DNA of 37,784 nucleotides, taken from positions 1 to 37,784 of the forward strand of contig JAIDUH010000175.1 in assembly GCA_029060285.1 (NCBI GenBank). The letters run 5' to 3'. Both the position numbers and the translations under genes were made by a program. The notes beneath the pieces were generated by a model that saw only the letters and a list, made by a program, of their open reading frames with translations, ran no database searches and had not been told where the DNA came from. The stretch is from Muribaculaceae bacterium. GTDB taxonomy: Bacteria; Bacteroidota; Bacteroidia; Bacteroidales; Muribaculaceae. Below, piece by piece: positions 1 through 8,042 of the stretch; the first letter of the stretch is position 1; every line of letters starts with the position of its first letter.

Positions 1-83
1 GGGGTGTTAGCTTCGTAACACTCCCGGCTGACGGGTAGCTCCTGCTCGAGCATTGTCTTGGATTCGGCAATAAGTGTGAGCAT
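1..83 (-). CDS. yaaA: YaaA-like (UPF0246) protein, N-terminal fragment
   Basis: The minus strand from 83 reads ATG and stays open to the window edge, giving 27 complete codons that begin MLTLIAESKTM. The family of E. coli YaaA (peroxide-stress protein, UPF0246/DUF328) begins with a hydrophobic strand followed by a conserved [SP]-[AS]-K-T-[LM] segment, and the ESKTM here fits that pattern. In E. coli the protein limits iron-driven oxidative damage and binds DNA. Only the first 27 residues are visible, so the assignment rests on the N-terminal motif alone. A palindromic repeat (107-140) separates it from the downstream end of the MetY gene, which lies on the same strand. Confidence 0.55.
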   Translation of the reverse strand, partial: MLTLIAESKTMLEQELPVSRECYEANT

Positions 84-106
84 AGTGAGTCTTCAGTCTT
101 AAGGGG

Positions 107-140
107 GAGCCGAGCCTAAGGCTCGGACACCGAAACAAAC
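107..140 (+). repeat. Palindrome with ACCGAAACAAAC tail, copy 1
   Basis: CCGAGCC (110-116), a TAA loop and GGCTCGG (120-126) form a perfect 7-bp stem, followed by the tail ACACCGAAACAAAC (127-140). The same stem-plus-tail design recurs at 14083-14113 and, decayed, at 32532-32562. It lies between the MetY stop codon and the yaaA start. It could be a REP-like mobile palindrome or a conserved transcript-end structure; the sequence does not decide. Confidence 0.7.
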
Positions 141-161
141 TGAATTTTTGATATTTATGAA

Positions 162-1439
162 TTATGCATTGGCCAAGGCTTGGTCGAGGTCGGCTATGAT
201 GTCTTCTACGTCTTCTATGCCTACGGATAGGCGGACGAGGTCGGCGGGGACGCCGGCTTCGCGCAGCTGTTCGTCTGTGAGCTGGCGGTGGGTGTGGCTG
301 GCGGGGTGGAGGACACAGGTACGGGCATCGGCTACGTGGGTCACGATGGCAATGAATTTGAGTTTGTCCATAAATTCGATAGCGTCTTCACGTGTGCCTT
401 TTAGTCCGAAGGAGATCACGCCACATGTGCCGTTGGGCATCTGCTTCTTGGCGAGGTCATAGTATTTGTTGCCTTCAAGTCCGGCATAGTTGACCCAACC
501 CACTTTCGGGTGCTTCTCAAGCCATTGTGCCACTTTCAGTGCATTCTCGCAGTGGCGCGGCATGCGCAGGTGGAGTGTCTCGATTCCGAGGTTGAGGAGG
601 AAGGAGTTGTGGGGTGATGGGATGGAGCCAAGGTCGCGCATGAGTTGTGCAGTTGCTTTTGTGATGAACGCAGCCTTGCCGAATGCCTTTGTGTAGGTCA
701 GACCATGGTATGACTCGTCGGGAGTGGTAAGTCCGGGGAATTTCTCGGCGTGTGCCTCCCAGTCGAAGTTGCCACTGTCTACGATCACACCGCCTACGCT
801 CGTAGCGTGGCCATCCATGTATTTGGTGGTGGAGTGGGTGACGATGTCGGCTCCCCACTCGAAGGGACGGCAGTTGATGGGGGTTGCGAATGTATTGTCG
901 ACGACGAGGGGAACACCATTCTCATGTGCCACTTTTGCAAATTTCTCTATGTCGAGAACGTCATTGCTTGGATTGGAGATGGTCTCGCCGAAAATCAACT
1001 TGGTGTTTGGACGGAATGCAGCGGCGATTTCCTCCTCTGTGGAATCGGGACTGATGAATGTACATTCGATACCCATCTTCTTCATAGTTACCGAGAATAG
1101 ATTGAATGTGCCTCCATAGATAGCAGAGGAGCATACGAAATGGTCGCCGGCTGAGCAGAGGTTGAAGACAGCATAGAAATTGGCAGCTTGTCCGGAAGAT
1201 GTGAGGATAGCGGCTACTCCACCTTCGAGTTCTGCAATCTTGGCAGCTACTGCATCATTTGTGGGATTTGCGAGACGGGTATAGAAATATCCGCTCTCTT
1301 CGAGGTCGAAGAGGCGTGCCATCTGTTCGGATGTAGAATATTTGAAGGTCGTGCTTTGGATAATGGGGAGCACTCGGGGCTGACCGTTTTCGGGTTTCCA
1401 GCCGCCTTGCACGCAGATTGTGCCGGGATTTGCTTTCAT
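162..1439 (-). CDS. metY: O-acetylhomoserine sulfhydrylase / cysteine synthase-type PLP enzyme
   Basis: This 425-residue protein belongs to the Cys/Met-metabolism PLP enzyme family, MetY branch. Such enzymes make homocysteine from O-acetylhomoserine and sulfide in the cytoplasm. The expected landmarks are present: YTRLANPT near residue 53 (phosphate-binding arm of the partner subunit), the DNTFATP strand near 181 with the pyridine-binding Asp, and STTKYMDGH with the Schiff-base lysine at about 206. The length of about 425 is typical of MetY and longer than MetB/MetC enzymes (about 390). The start follows a nonamer array (1441-1512) and a good promoter at 1539-1570. The TAA stop lies inside a 7-base repeat run (150-170). 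Distinguishing O-acetylhomoserine from O-succinylhomoserine as substrate is inference. Confidence 0.9.
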   Translation of the reverse strand: MKANPGTICVQGGWKPENGQPRVLPIIQSTTFKYSTSEQMARLFDLEESGYFYTRLANPTNDAVAAKIAELEGGVAAILTSSGQAANFYAVFNLCSAGDHFVCSSAIYGGTFNLFSVTMKKMGIECTFISPDSTEEEIAAAFRPNTKLIFGETISNPSNDVLDIEKFAKVAHENGVPLVVDNTFATPINCRPFEWGADIVTHSTTKYMDGHATSVGGVIVDSGNFDWEAHAEKFPGLTTPDESYHGLTYTKAFGKAAFITKATAQLMRDLGSIPSPHNSFLLNLGIETLHLRMPRHCENALKVAQWLEKHPKVGWVNYAGLEGNKYYDLAKKQMPNGTCGVISFGLKGTREDAIEFMDKLKFIAIVTHVADARTCVLHPASHTHRQLTDEQLREAGVPADLVRLSVGIEDVEDIIADLDQALANA

Positions 1440-1440
1440 A

Positions 1441-1512
1441 AGGGTATGGGTCTGATTAGTCTAATTAGTCATATAGGCCGGATAGGGCGAATAAGCCGGA
1501 TAGGGCGAATAT
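1441..1512 (-). repeat. Degenerate 9-base tandem array in the metY leader
   Basis: Directly in front of the metY start codon are eight consecutive 9-base units. On the plus strand the units at 1477-1485 and 1495-1503 are both GCCGGATAG, those at 1486-1494 and 1504-1512 are GGCGAATA followed by A or T, and those at 1450-1458 and 1459-1467 are GTCTGATTA and GTCTAATTA. The array lies between the predicted promoter and the start codon, so it should be transcribed as most of the leader. Similar arrays with other core sequences precede other genes in this window. Confidence 0.8.
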
Positions 1513-1538
1513 GTTTTTTTTGATTTATGAATTTCTTG

Positions 1539-1570
1539 CAAAATTATATAAAAATGATGACAAATGCAAA
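1539..1570 (-). promoter_or_regulatory. Promoter of metY
   Basis: Read on the minus strand, the -7 element is TAATTTTG (1546 to 1539), a full match to the Bacteroidota consensus TAnnTTTG. A TTTG (1570 to 1567) lies 20 bases upstream, the usual distance for the -33 element. Transcription would start near 1532, leaving a leader of about 90 bases. Confidence 0.75.
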
Positions 1571-1696
1571 AATGGAAGGGTGAATTGCATTAATGGTGAT
1601 TATAAAGACAACCAAATACAGAGACATGTGTTATAGAGTTGAGACCCGAAACAAATAGCATCTCCCGGTCAGAAGAAGTTTTGTCAACTTCGCCAT

Positions 1697-1786
1697 CTCC
1701 GATATCGGGGATCGTCCTTATTATGACACTCACTCCTGCCATTGGAGGGCGATAGCACCCTACGGTGGATTATAAGGACATCGGAG
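1697..1786. repeat. 90-base imperfect palindromic element
   Basis: Nested inverted arms are visible: CTCCGAT (1697-1703) with ATCGGAG (1780-1786), and GTCCTTAT (1714-1721) with ATAAGGAC (1772-1779). The left side carries a 10-base bulge. A separate perfect palindrome CCGATATCGG occupies 1699-1708, and the centre can pair AGGG with CCCT. No open reading frame is present. It fits a small non-autonomous repeat or a structured RNA. It occupies most of the gap between the divergent metY and 1934 genes. Confidence 0.55.
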
Positions 1787-1799
1787 CATGGCCGGAAAC

Positions 1800-1820
1800 A
1801 ACGATTAACGATAAACGATC
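1800..1820 (+). repeat. Three-unit heptamer array (AACGATN)
   Basis: Three adjacent 7-base units, AACGATT, AACGATA and AACGATC, lie upstream of the gene at 1934. The same heptamer is used in a longer array at 20980-21014, about 19 kb away. Confidence 0.7.
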
Positions 1821-1871
1821 CATGACTAATGGTCGATTATCGAAGAAAGTGGAAAATTTATTGGCTTTTGA

Positions 1872-1912
1872 TTGTGCACGTTTCGATGTAAAATGTTAAT
1901 TTTGCATCGAAA
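1872..1912 (+). promoter_or_regulatory. Promoter overlapped by a 32-base palindrome
   Basis: TAATTTTG at 1897-1904 matches the Bacteroidota -7 consensus; TTG at 1872-1874 may serve as -33, though the spacing of 22 is slightly long. The -7 box lies within a palindrome: a left arm at 1881-1894 (starting TTTCGATG) and a right arm at 1899-1912 (ending CATCGAAA) pair over 14 positions with one mismatch around a GTTA centre. This could be an operator for a dimeric repressor, or a hairpin at the very 5' end of the transcript. It precedes the gene at 1934. Confidence 0.65.
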
Positions 1913-1933
1913 TATCATTTTGTAAGAAAAACA

Positions 1934-3112
1934 ATGAAGAATACCACTAAAGCTATCCATACGCCTTATCAGCGGAGGGATGCATACGACGCACTCCAGA
2001 TGCCTGTTTACCACACTCTTGCGTATGAGTTTGACGATGCCGACGTGATGGCTGATGCCTTTTGCGGACGGACCAACGCTCCTGACTATTCAAGGGTGCT
2101 CAATCCTACAGTGACTCATTTTGAAGAAAGAATAGCCAATCTTACGGGAGCAAAGGAAGTGAGTGCATTTACGTCGGGAATGGCGGCCATAAGCGCGATG
2201 CTGATGAGTGCGGCTGCTGCCGGAAAAAATATAATATCTTCCAAGCATCTTTTTGGCAATACTTATCTTTTGCTGACCAAGACCATGCGGAGATATGGAG
2301 TGGAGGCCCGGCTGACCGACTTGACCGACCCGGCTGCAGTGGAGGCGCTCGTAGATGAGAACACCTGCTGCATATTTCTCGAAAGCGTGACAAATCCGCA
2401 GACAGAGGTGGCAGATGTGAGGGCTCTTGCTGCAATTGCACATAAGCATGGTTTCCCATTGATAGCCGACACTACAATGATCCCATTCACTCAATTTGAT
2501 GGGAAAGCATTAGGGCTTGATTTCCAAGTTGTATCTACTACGAAGTATGTTTCAGGAGGAGCTACCAGTCTTGGGGGTGTGATCATCGACTATGGGAATT
2601 TCCCGGAAATATCTCTCTTTATAAAGAAAGATTGTGTGTTTAATTTTGGAGGATACATGACTCCTCATGCGGCTTATATGCAGACACTTGGACTGGAGAC
2701 CATGCAGGTGCGCTATGAGCGTCAGGCTGACTCCGCTCTGAAGCTTGCAAAGATGCTTGAGCAGACCCCCGGAGTCGCTGCTGTGGGGTATCCAGGGCTG
2801 AAGAGCCATCCGCAGCATGAGCTCTTTACCGAGCAGTATGGCGACAAAGCCGGAGCTATGCTGACATTCGACCTTGAAAGCGAGGAGGCCTGCAAGAGAA
2901 TGATCAATGGGTTAAAGCTTATTCACAGGGCTACGAATCTCTTTGACAACCGCACATTGGCGATACATCCAGCTAGCACGATTTTCGGACCTTTGACTCA
3001 GGAACAGCGTGATGCTATGGATGTGAAGGACACTACAATTCGACTTTCAGTCGGATTGGAGGATCCGGAGGATCTTTATTTCGACCTGGTGGAGTCAATT
3101 CATAATTCATAA
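1934..3112 (+). CDS. Trans-sulfuration PLP enzyme (cystathionine gamma-synthase / methionine gamma-lyase type)
   Basis: This 392-residue protein is a Cys/Met-metabolism PLP enzyme of MetB/MetC/MegL length. It shows YSRVLNPTV near residue 52, SGMAAISAML near 81 (glycine-rich cofactor loop), IADTTM near 177 with the pyridine-binding Asp, and STTKYVSGG with the catalytic lysine at about 204. Family members either build cystathionine, split it, or release methanethiol from methionine; sequence alone does not choose among these. It is divergent from metY and followed on the same strand by a MalY-type lyase at 3218, so a role in homocysteine or cysteine exchange is likely. The promoter at 1872-1912 is overlapped by a palindrome. 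The last codons and the stop lie within a CATAATN heptamer array. Confidence 0.85.
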   Translation: MKNTTKAIHTPYQRRDAYDALQMPVYHTLAYEFDDADVMADAFCGRTNAPDYSRVLNPTVTHFEERIANLTGAKEVSAFTSGMAAISAMLMSAAAAGKNIISSKHLFGNTYLLLTKTMRRYGVEARLTDLTDPAAVEALVDENTCCIFLESVTNPQTEVADVRALAAIAHKHGFPLIADTTMIPFTQFDGKALGLDFQVVSTTKYVSGGATSLGGVIIDYGNFPEISLFIKKDCVFNFGGYMTPHAAYMQTLGLETMQVRYERQADSALKLAKMLEQTPGVAAVGYPGLKSHPQHELFTEQYGDKAGAMLTFDLESEEACKRMINGLKLIHRATNLFDNRTLAIHPASTIFGPLTQEQRDAMDVKDTTIRLSVGLEDPEDLYFDLVESIHNS

Positions 3113-3128
3113 TGCATAATTCATAATT
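3101..3128 (+). repeat. CATAATN heptamer array across a stop codon
   Basis: Four perfect-register 7-base units (CATAATT, CATAATG, CATAATT, CATAATT) run through the end of the preceding gene. The last two sense codons before the final serine, and the TAA stop at 3110-3112, are supplied by the array. Related heptamers occur at 150-170 and 4524-4558. Confidence 0.8.
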
Positions 3129-3150
3129 GTAGGGTGGGGAGTTGATATAT

Positions 3151-3214
3151 CATGATGAAACATGATGCATCATGATGTATCATGAATAAAGCTGACAACA
3201 GATAACTGACAACT
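3151..3214 (+). repeat. 10-base array followed by a 7-base array before malY-type gene
   Basis: Four 10-base units each beginning CATGA occupy 3151-3190 (the first three begin CATGATG). They are followed after three bases by three 7-base units GACAACA, GATAACT and GACAACT at 3194-3214. The start codon of the next gene is at 3218. Two different periods placed head to tail in one leader is striking. Confidence 0.75.
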
Positions 3215-3217
3215 GAA

Positions 3218-4387
3218 ATGAAATATAATTTTGATGAGATAATCGAGAGGCGTGGAAGCGGGGCGATAAAGACGGATCTGCTTGAGGAACGGTTCGGACG
3301 CCCTGACCTGCTTGCGGCATGGGTGGCAGATATGGATTTCGCTACTCCTCCTTTCATTATGGATGCTCTCAAGAAAAGACTTGAGCATCCTATATTAGGA
3401 TACACTGCGGAGCCGGCAGACTATAGACCCTCCATCATAGATTGGGAAAAGAAGCTTCATGGGTGGGAGATAAAGCCGGAGTGGATAAGCTATATTCCGG
3501 GAATTGTGAAGGGAATTGGAATGGTGATCAATGTCTTCACAAAGCCGGGAGATGATGTTGTGATAATGCCTCCTGTGTATCATCCTTTCAGAATCACTGC
3601 TGAAGAAAATGGAAGGAATGTGGTGAATGTGCCTCTTATTGAGGATGCAGAGCATCGCTATCATATGGATTATGAAGCACTTGAGAGCCTTGATACCAAG
3701 GGTGGTGTGTTGCTTCTATCCAATCCCCATAATCCCGGCGGACGGATGTGGAGCAAGGATGAGCTTCGCAAGCTTGCTGAGATATGCAAGAGAAAGAATC
3801 TACTTGTGGTCTCGGATGAGATACATGCGGATATGGCACTTTGGGGCTATCGTCATGTGCCGTTTGCTACGGTGAGCCACGATGCTGCTTCAAACAGCAT
3901 TACTTTCTGCGCGCCCTCGAAGACATTCAATATTCCGGGGATTGTAAGTTCATTCTCTGTAGTGGCGGATGAAAAGATCCGTGATAAATTCTATGGTTGG
4001 CTTGCTGCGAATGAGTTCGGCGACGCTCCGATATTCTCTCACATTGCTGCCATAGCGGCTTATCGTGAAGGTGAGGAATGGAGAAAGGAGATGCTTGACT
4101 ATGTGGAAGAGAATATCCGCTTCGTGGAGGAATATTGCGAGAAGAATATTCCGGGAGTCAAGGCATTGCGTCCGGATGCATCTTATTTGGTATGGCTTGA
4201 TTGCCGGGATCTCGGACTAAGCCATGATGAGCTGATAGATCTTTTCGTCAATAAGGCTCGTGTGGCACTTAATGACGGTGCTATGTTCGGCAAGGAAGGA
4301 GAGGGGCTTATGAGGCTCAATGTGGGAGCTCCTCGGGCTGCTTTGGAGGAGATACTTGGGAGGATTGCTTTTTCAATGCATAATTAG
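3218..4387 (+). CDS. MalY/PatB-type aminotransferase (cystathionine beta-lyase family)
   Basis: This 389-residue fold-type I PLP enzyme resembles PatB/MalY C-S lyases, which cleave cystathionine to homocysteine, pyruvate and ammonia. It has VADMDF near residue 36 (hallmark of the MalY/PatB group), SNPHNPGGRMW near 168, SDEIHADM near 199, and CAPSKTFNIPG with the Schiff-base lysine at about 235. The C-terminal RLNVGAPR segment contains the arginine that holds the substrate carboxylate. It follows the trans-sulfuration gene by 105 bases on the same strand, a gap filled with repeat arrays. A paralog lies at 12864-14027. A rho-independent terminator follows at 4426-4476. A general aminotransferase role cannot be excluded. 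Confidence 0.85.
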   Translation: MKYNFDEIIERRGSGAIKTDLLEERFGRPDLLAAWVADMDFATPPFIMDALKKRLEHPILGYTAEPADYRPSIIDWEKKLHGWEIKPEWISYIPGIVKGIGMVINVFTKPGDDVVIMPPVYHPFRITAEENGRNVVNVPLIEDAEHRYHMDYEALESLDTKGGVLLLSNPHNPGGRMWSKDELRKLAEICKRKNLLVVSDEIHADMALWGYRHVPFATVSHDAASNSITFCAPSKTFNIPGIVSSFSVVADEKIRDKFYGWLAANEFGDAPIFSHIAAIAAYREGEEWRKEMLDYVEENIRFVEEYCEKNIPGVKALRPDASYLVWLDCRDLGLSHDELIDLFVNKARVALNDGAMFGKEGEGLMRLNVGAPRAALEEILGRIAFSMHN

Positions 4388-4425
4388 CAGCGCTCAAGCA
4401 AGTTATAATGTATGATTTATATAAT

Positions 4426-4476
4426 TTCGGACTCCGTCCTCAACACAATGTTGAAGATGGAGCCCGAATTTTTTAA
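4426..4476 (+). terminator. Terminator after the malY-type gene
   Basis: TTCGGACTCC (4426-4435) pairs with GGAGCCCGAA (4459-4468) with one mismatch. An inner CAAC/GTTG stem lies in the loop, and a run of six T follows. Confidence 0.75.
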
Positions 4477-4523
4477 GGGGATAATCACTTATCGTATGGA
4501 TAATAGATTGGATTCCTCCGGCA

Positions 4524-4558
4524 AATGATTATGCATTATTAATTATGCATTATGCATT
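4524..4558 (-). repeat. Five-unit heptamer array downstream of GH3 gene
   Basis: Five 7-base units lie in register; those at 4531-4537, 4545-4551 and 4552-4558 are identical (ATGCATT on the plus strand). The array begins eight bases beyond the stop codon of the GH3 gene. It belongs to the same ATGCATT/CATAATN family seen at 150-170 and 3101-3128. Confidence 0.75.
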
Positions 4559-4565
4559 GAAGAAA

Positions 4566-6908
4566 TTAGATGTTGGGGGTGTTCCAGACTTTGGTCTCGG
4601 TGCAGGTGGCTTTTACTTTTTGGTTGCCGAGGGTGAATTCAAATTCACCCTTTTCGATGGTCCATTTGCCATCGGCACCTACGAATGCGAGGGCGGATGC
4701 CGGAATTGTAAACTCAACTGTCTTGCTCTCGCCGGGCTTGAGTGTCACCTTATCGAAGCCACGCACTTTCAGCACGTCGGGAGTGACAGAAGCCACGAGG
4801 TCGCTGCTATAGAAGATGACAGCTTCTTTGCCTTCCACACTGCCAGTGTTCTTCACGTCGACGGAAACCTTGAGGTCGTCGGAAGGTGTGAACTCAGTCT
4901 TGTCTATTGATATGCCGGAATATTCATAGGTAGTATAGCTCATGCCGAAGCCGAAGGGCCACTGCACGTCGATGTCAGCGCTGTAGTTGTAGGCACCTTC
5001 CATTGTAGCCACGGTCTCGCATGGCTTGTGGTCGTAAGTGGCGAGCGCATTGATCCACTTAGGATAAGTGAACGGGAGCTTGCCGCTGAAATTGCGCTTG
5101 CCTGATATGAGTTCGGCAAGAGCGTCGCCGCCGTAGTTGCCCGGGAGCATCACGTCGATAACTGCAGATGCAAGAGGTTCGATTTCGCGGATGATGCGAG
5201 GACGACCTTCGTTGAGGACGAGAACGATGGGCTTGCCTGTAGCTGCCAGAGCTTTCACGAGGGCTGTCTGATTGGCGGAAAGATGGAGATCATTTGTGTT
5301 GCCGGGAGTTTCGCAATAAGAGTTCTCACCTACGCAAGCCACGATCACATCAGCAGTGCGTGCAGCAGCCACTGCCGCCTGAATACGTACATTCACTTCA
5401 GCTTCCCACTTTTCGGAAGTGTAATCCATACCCTTTTCAAGTTTTACGTTTGAATCGCCATAAATGAGGCGCAGAGCTTCATAGATGGTGTTGTAACTTT
5501 CGTGGAACTTGGCATCGTCACTTCCTTGCCAAGTGTAGCTCCATCCGCCGTTGAGTGGACGCATTGAGTCAGCATTAGGACCTGTCACGAGGATTTTCTT
5601 ACCTTGTGCGATAGGGAGTATGTTGCCTTCATTCTTAAGTAGGATCTCACTCTCAGCTGCGAGCTCAAGAGCCTTGAGGGCATGCGCCTCGCTGCCGAAG
5701 TCGGGATAGTCTGCAGGGTTCATTGTCGGGTTCTCGAAGAGTCCAAGACGGAGTTTCAGGCGCACGATGCGCTCTGCAGCATCGTCGATACGAGCCTGTG
5801 AGACTTTACCTTCTTCCACGAGTTCCTTAAGCAGTGTGCAGAATTCCATGTCGTATGGAGTCATCGACATATCGATGCCGGCATTGATAGCCATCATGAT
5901 GGCTTCCTTATAGTCAGCAGCAACCTTGTCGCGCTTCCAGATATTGTGGATATCAGCCCAGTCTGTCACGATCATACCGTCCCAGTTTAGTTGCTCCTTG
6001 AGCCAAACTGTAAGCATTTCATGGTTAGCATGGAATGGAATGCCGTTTACGATGCCGGAATTGACCATTACAGACAGAGCTCCGGCTTGGATAGCCATCT
6101 TATAAGGCTGGAAGAATTTCTCGCGTAGGTCGATGGGGCTGATGGATGCAGGTGTGCGGTCCTTACCAGAGGTTGGCACGCCGTATGCCATATAGTGCTT
6201 GAGGCAAGCTGCCACATTGTTGAGACCTACGTGATTAGGATCGTCTCCCTGATATCCTTTCACCATTTCCACAGCCATAGCACCGTTGATGTAGGGGTCT
6301 TCACCGAAGCTTTCCCACATACGGCTCCAAACGGGATTACGTCCGAGGTCCATCACGGGGTTGTAGACCCATGGAATAGAGGCTGCGCGAGATTCATAGG
6401 CGCATATAGCTGCTCCCTCGCGTACGAGGTCGCGGTTGAAAGATGCAGCCATGTTGATTTCTTGAGGGAAGATGGTGCCACCGGTAGTGTATGTGGTGCC
6501 ATGGTTCTGGTCAACGCCATATATATCGGGGACACCGATATATTTCATAGATTCCTCTTGTATAGTTCCGATCACGTAGTGCCAGGTCTCTACGCTTTGA
6601 GCCTCGCCCAGTGGAGTGTTAAGCACGGAGCCAACGCGGAATTTCTCGAATGCTTCCTGCATCTTTGCAGCATCGAGAGTGAACTTGCCGTTTTCAGCAG
6701 AAGCCTTGTAGTCAGTGAGCTGTCCGATTTCGATCTCGCACATTTGTCCGATCTTGTCTTCGAGGGTCATCTTGCCTACGATTTCCTTCACTCTTTTCTC
6801 GATGTCATTGTCAGAAGGAATGGCCTGGGTGCTTGAGCCGGAGCCACTGTTCTGGCCGCAGGCTGTCAGGATGAGGCCCGACAGCAGGCCGATGGTCAGT
6901 TTTTTCAT
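4566..6908 (-). CDS. GH3 beta-glycosidase lipoprotein
   Basis: This 780-residue protein starts with a lipoprotein signal whose lipobox ends at Cys17, so it is probably anchored in the outer membrane or facing the periplasm. Residues of about 36-390 form the GH3 barrel, with KHYMAYG near 237 and the nucleophile region MIVTDWAD, Asp at about 316. The C-terminal (alpha/beta) sandwich carries ILLKNEGNILP near 430. A fibronectin-III-like domain occupies about the last 90 residues. This layout is typical of beta-glucosidases and beta-xylosidases that trim oligosaccharides from the non-reducing end; the exact sugar cannot be read. It is transcribed alone, from a -7 box at 6942-6949. Confidence 0.9.
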   Translation of the reverse strand: MKKLTIGLLSGLILTACGQNSGSGSSTQAIPSDNDIEKRVKEIVGKMTLEDKIGQMCEIEIGQLTDYKASAENGKFTLDAAKMQEAFEKFRVGSVLNTPLGEAQSVETWHYVIGTIQEESMKYIGVPDIYGVDQNHGTTYTTGGTIFPQEINMAASFNRDLVREGAAICAYESRAASIPWVYNPVMDLGRNPVWSRMWESFGEDPYINGAMAVEMVKGYQGDDPNHVGLNNVAACLKHYMAYGVPTSGKDRTPASISPIDLREKFFQPYKMAIQAGALSVMVNSGIVNGIPFHANHEMLTVWLKEQLNWDGMIVTDWADIHNIWKRDKVAADYKEAIMMAINAGIDMSMTPYDMEFCTLLKELVEEGKVSQARIDDAAERIVRLKLRLGLFENPTMNPADYPDFGSEAHALKALELAAESEILLKNEGNILPIAQGKKILVTGPNADSMRPLNGGWSYTWQGSDDAKFHESYNTIYEALRLIYGDSNVKLEKGMDYTSEKWEAEVNVRIQAAVAAARTADVIVACVGENSYCETPGNTNDLHLSANQTALVKALAATGKPIVLVLNEGRPRIIREIEPLASAVIDVMLPGNYGGDALAELISGKRNFSGKLPFTYPKWINALATYDHKPCETVATMEGAYNYSADIDVQWPFGFGMSYTTYEYSGISIDKTEFTPSDDLKVSVDVKNTGSVEGKEAVIFYSSDLVASVTPDVLKVRGFDKVTLKPGESKTVEFTIPASALAFVGADGKWTIEKGEFEFTLGNQKVKATCTETKVWNTPNI

Positions 6909-6941
6909 TGGTATATACTGTTAGTTGTTGAATCTAAAATG

Positions 6942-6949
6942 CAAATTTA
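6942..6949 (-). promoter_or_regulatory. -7 element of the GH3 gene
   Basis: The minus strand reads TAAATTTG, a full match to TAnnTTTG, 34 bases upstream of the GH3 start. No clear TTTG is seen at -33, so the call rests on the -7 box and its position. Confidence 0.5.
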
Positions 6950-7051
6950 TAAAAAAAATGGGAAAAACTACGCTGTATTAGATAATAAGTAAAAATAAAG
7001 ATTAAAAGTATATGTGAATGTGGAGATTATGAGAGTTTCGTGGTAAATTAA

Positions 7052-7083
7052 TTTGCGTAATATCAAATTTTATTGTAAATTTG
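7052..7083 (+). promoter_or_regulatory. Promoter of the metallopeptidase gene
   Basis: TTTG (7052-7055) and TAAATTTG (7076-7083) are separated by 20 bases, a full match to the Bacteroidota sigma-ABfr-type promoter. The start codon at 7127 leaves a leader of about 37 bases. Confidence 0.8.
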
Positions 7084-7126
7084 CACTCACCCAAAGACAA
7101 ACGATTTAAACAGTTAAACTATAAAA

Positions 7127-8008
7127 ATGAGACTTGACGGAAGAAGAACCAGCGGTAATATCCAGGATCGCCGCGGAGTGTCGGGAAAGGCAATTGGTAT
7201 CGGAGGCGGTATAATTGGAGTCATAATTGCAGCTGTTCTTACGCTGATGTCAGGCGGAGGAGTCGGAGATGTGGCACAGTCTGTATTCAACGCCATGCAG
7301 CAAGGTGAAGGAACACAGACACAACAGGCTGTACAACTTGATGCGGAAGACCAGCGGCTCTATGATCTTTCGTCGAAAGTGCTTGCAGGAACGGAAGACG
7401 TATGGACAAAAGTGTTCCGTGAGCAGGGTTGGGGAGAATATAAGGCTCCGCAGATGGTGGTCTACAGCGGTTCCATACAAACTGGCTGCGGCCAAGGGAG
7501 TGCCCAGATGGGTCCGTTCTATTGCTCAGCAGACGAGACAGTGTATATAGACCTTGATTTTTTCAAGACCATGCAGAGCCAGATCGGTGCGTCTGGAGAC
7601 TTCTGCTTCGCCTATGTGATAGCTCATGAGGTGGGTCATCATGTTCAGAATCTATTGGGCACTCTCAACAAAGCTCACTCGGCTATGGCGCAACTTCCGG
7701 AGAATGAGGCAAATAAGATAAGTGTATGCCTTGAGCTTCAGGCAGACTACTATGCCGGAGTATGGGGTCATACAGACAATGAGATGTTCGGATCAATTGA
7801 ACCCGGCGATATTGAGAATGCGATCAATGCTGCGTCGAAAATAGGCGATGACTATCTTCAGAAGAAAGCCTATGGCTATGAAATGCCTGAATCGTTCAAC
7901 CATGGCCGCAGCGAGTGGAGGATGCACTGGCTGTCGAAGGGTCTGAAGACGGGCGACGCCTCGATTTCTGCGGCAGATACATTCTCCGGATCATATCCAC
8001 CGAAGTGA
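7127..8008 (+). CDS. Neutral zinc metallopeptidase, YpfJ family
   Basis: This 293-residue protein matches the putative neutral zinc metallopeptidase family of E. coli YpfJ. It begins with a basic MRLDGRRTSGN segment, has one transmembrane helix at about residues 23-43, and an extracytoplasmic domain. The zinc site HEVGH lies at about 167-171, with ELQADYYAG near 208 as the likely third-ligand region. The family is widespread but its substrate is poorly known. It stands alone between a strong promoter (7052-7083) and a bidirectional terminator shared with the convergent serpin operon. Confidence 0.9.
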   Translation: MRLDGRRTSGNIQDRRGVSGKAIGIGGGIIGVIIAAVLTLMSGGGVGDVAQSVFNAMQQGEGTQTQQAVQLDAEDQRLYDLSSKVLAGTEDVWTKVFREQGWGEYKAPQMVVYSGSIQTGCGQGSAQMGPFYCSADETVYIDLDFFKTMQSQIGASGDFCFAYVIAHEVGHHVQNLLGTLNKAHSAMAQLPENEANKISVCLELQADYYAGVWGHTDNEMFGSIEPGDIENAINAASKIGDDYLQKKAYGYEMPESFNHGRSEWRMHWLSKGLKTGDASISAADTFSGSYPPK

Positions 8009-8039
8009 CAGAAGGGAGGTCAAAGCGACCTCCCTTCTG
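8009..8039. terminator. Bidirectional terminator
   Basis: CAGAAGGGAGGTC (8009-8021) and its exact complement at 8027-8039 form a 13-bp stem with the 5-base loop AAAGC. It lies between two convergent genes, immediately after the metallopeptidase stop and 3 bases from the serpin stop, so it can serve both strands. Confidence 0.8.
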
Positions 8040-8042
8040 ACG

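Noticed and set aside
3101..3214. A CRISPR-like array from repeated short words
   Set aside because: Units are 7-10 bases, contiguous and degenerate, with no spacers and no cas genes nearby.
6195..6836. A 213-codon frame antisense to the GH3 gene
   Set aside because: It lies wholly opposite a well-supported gene, has no recognisable motifs, and follows from codon bias of the other strand.
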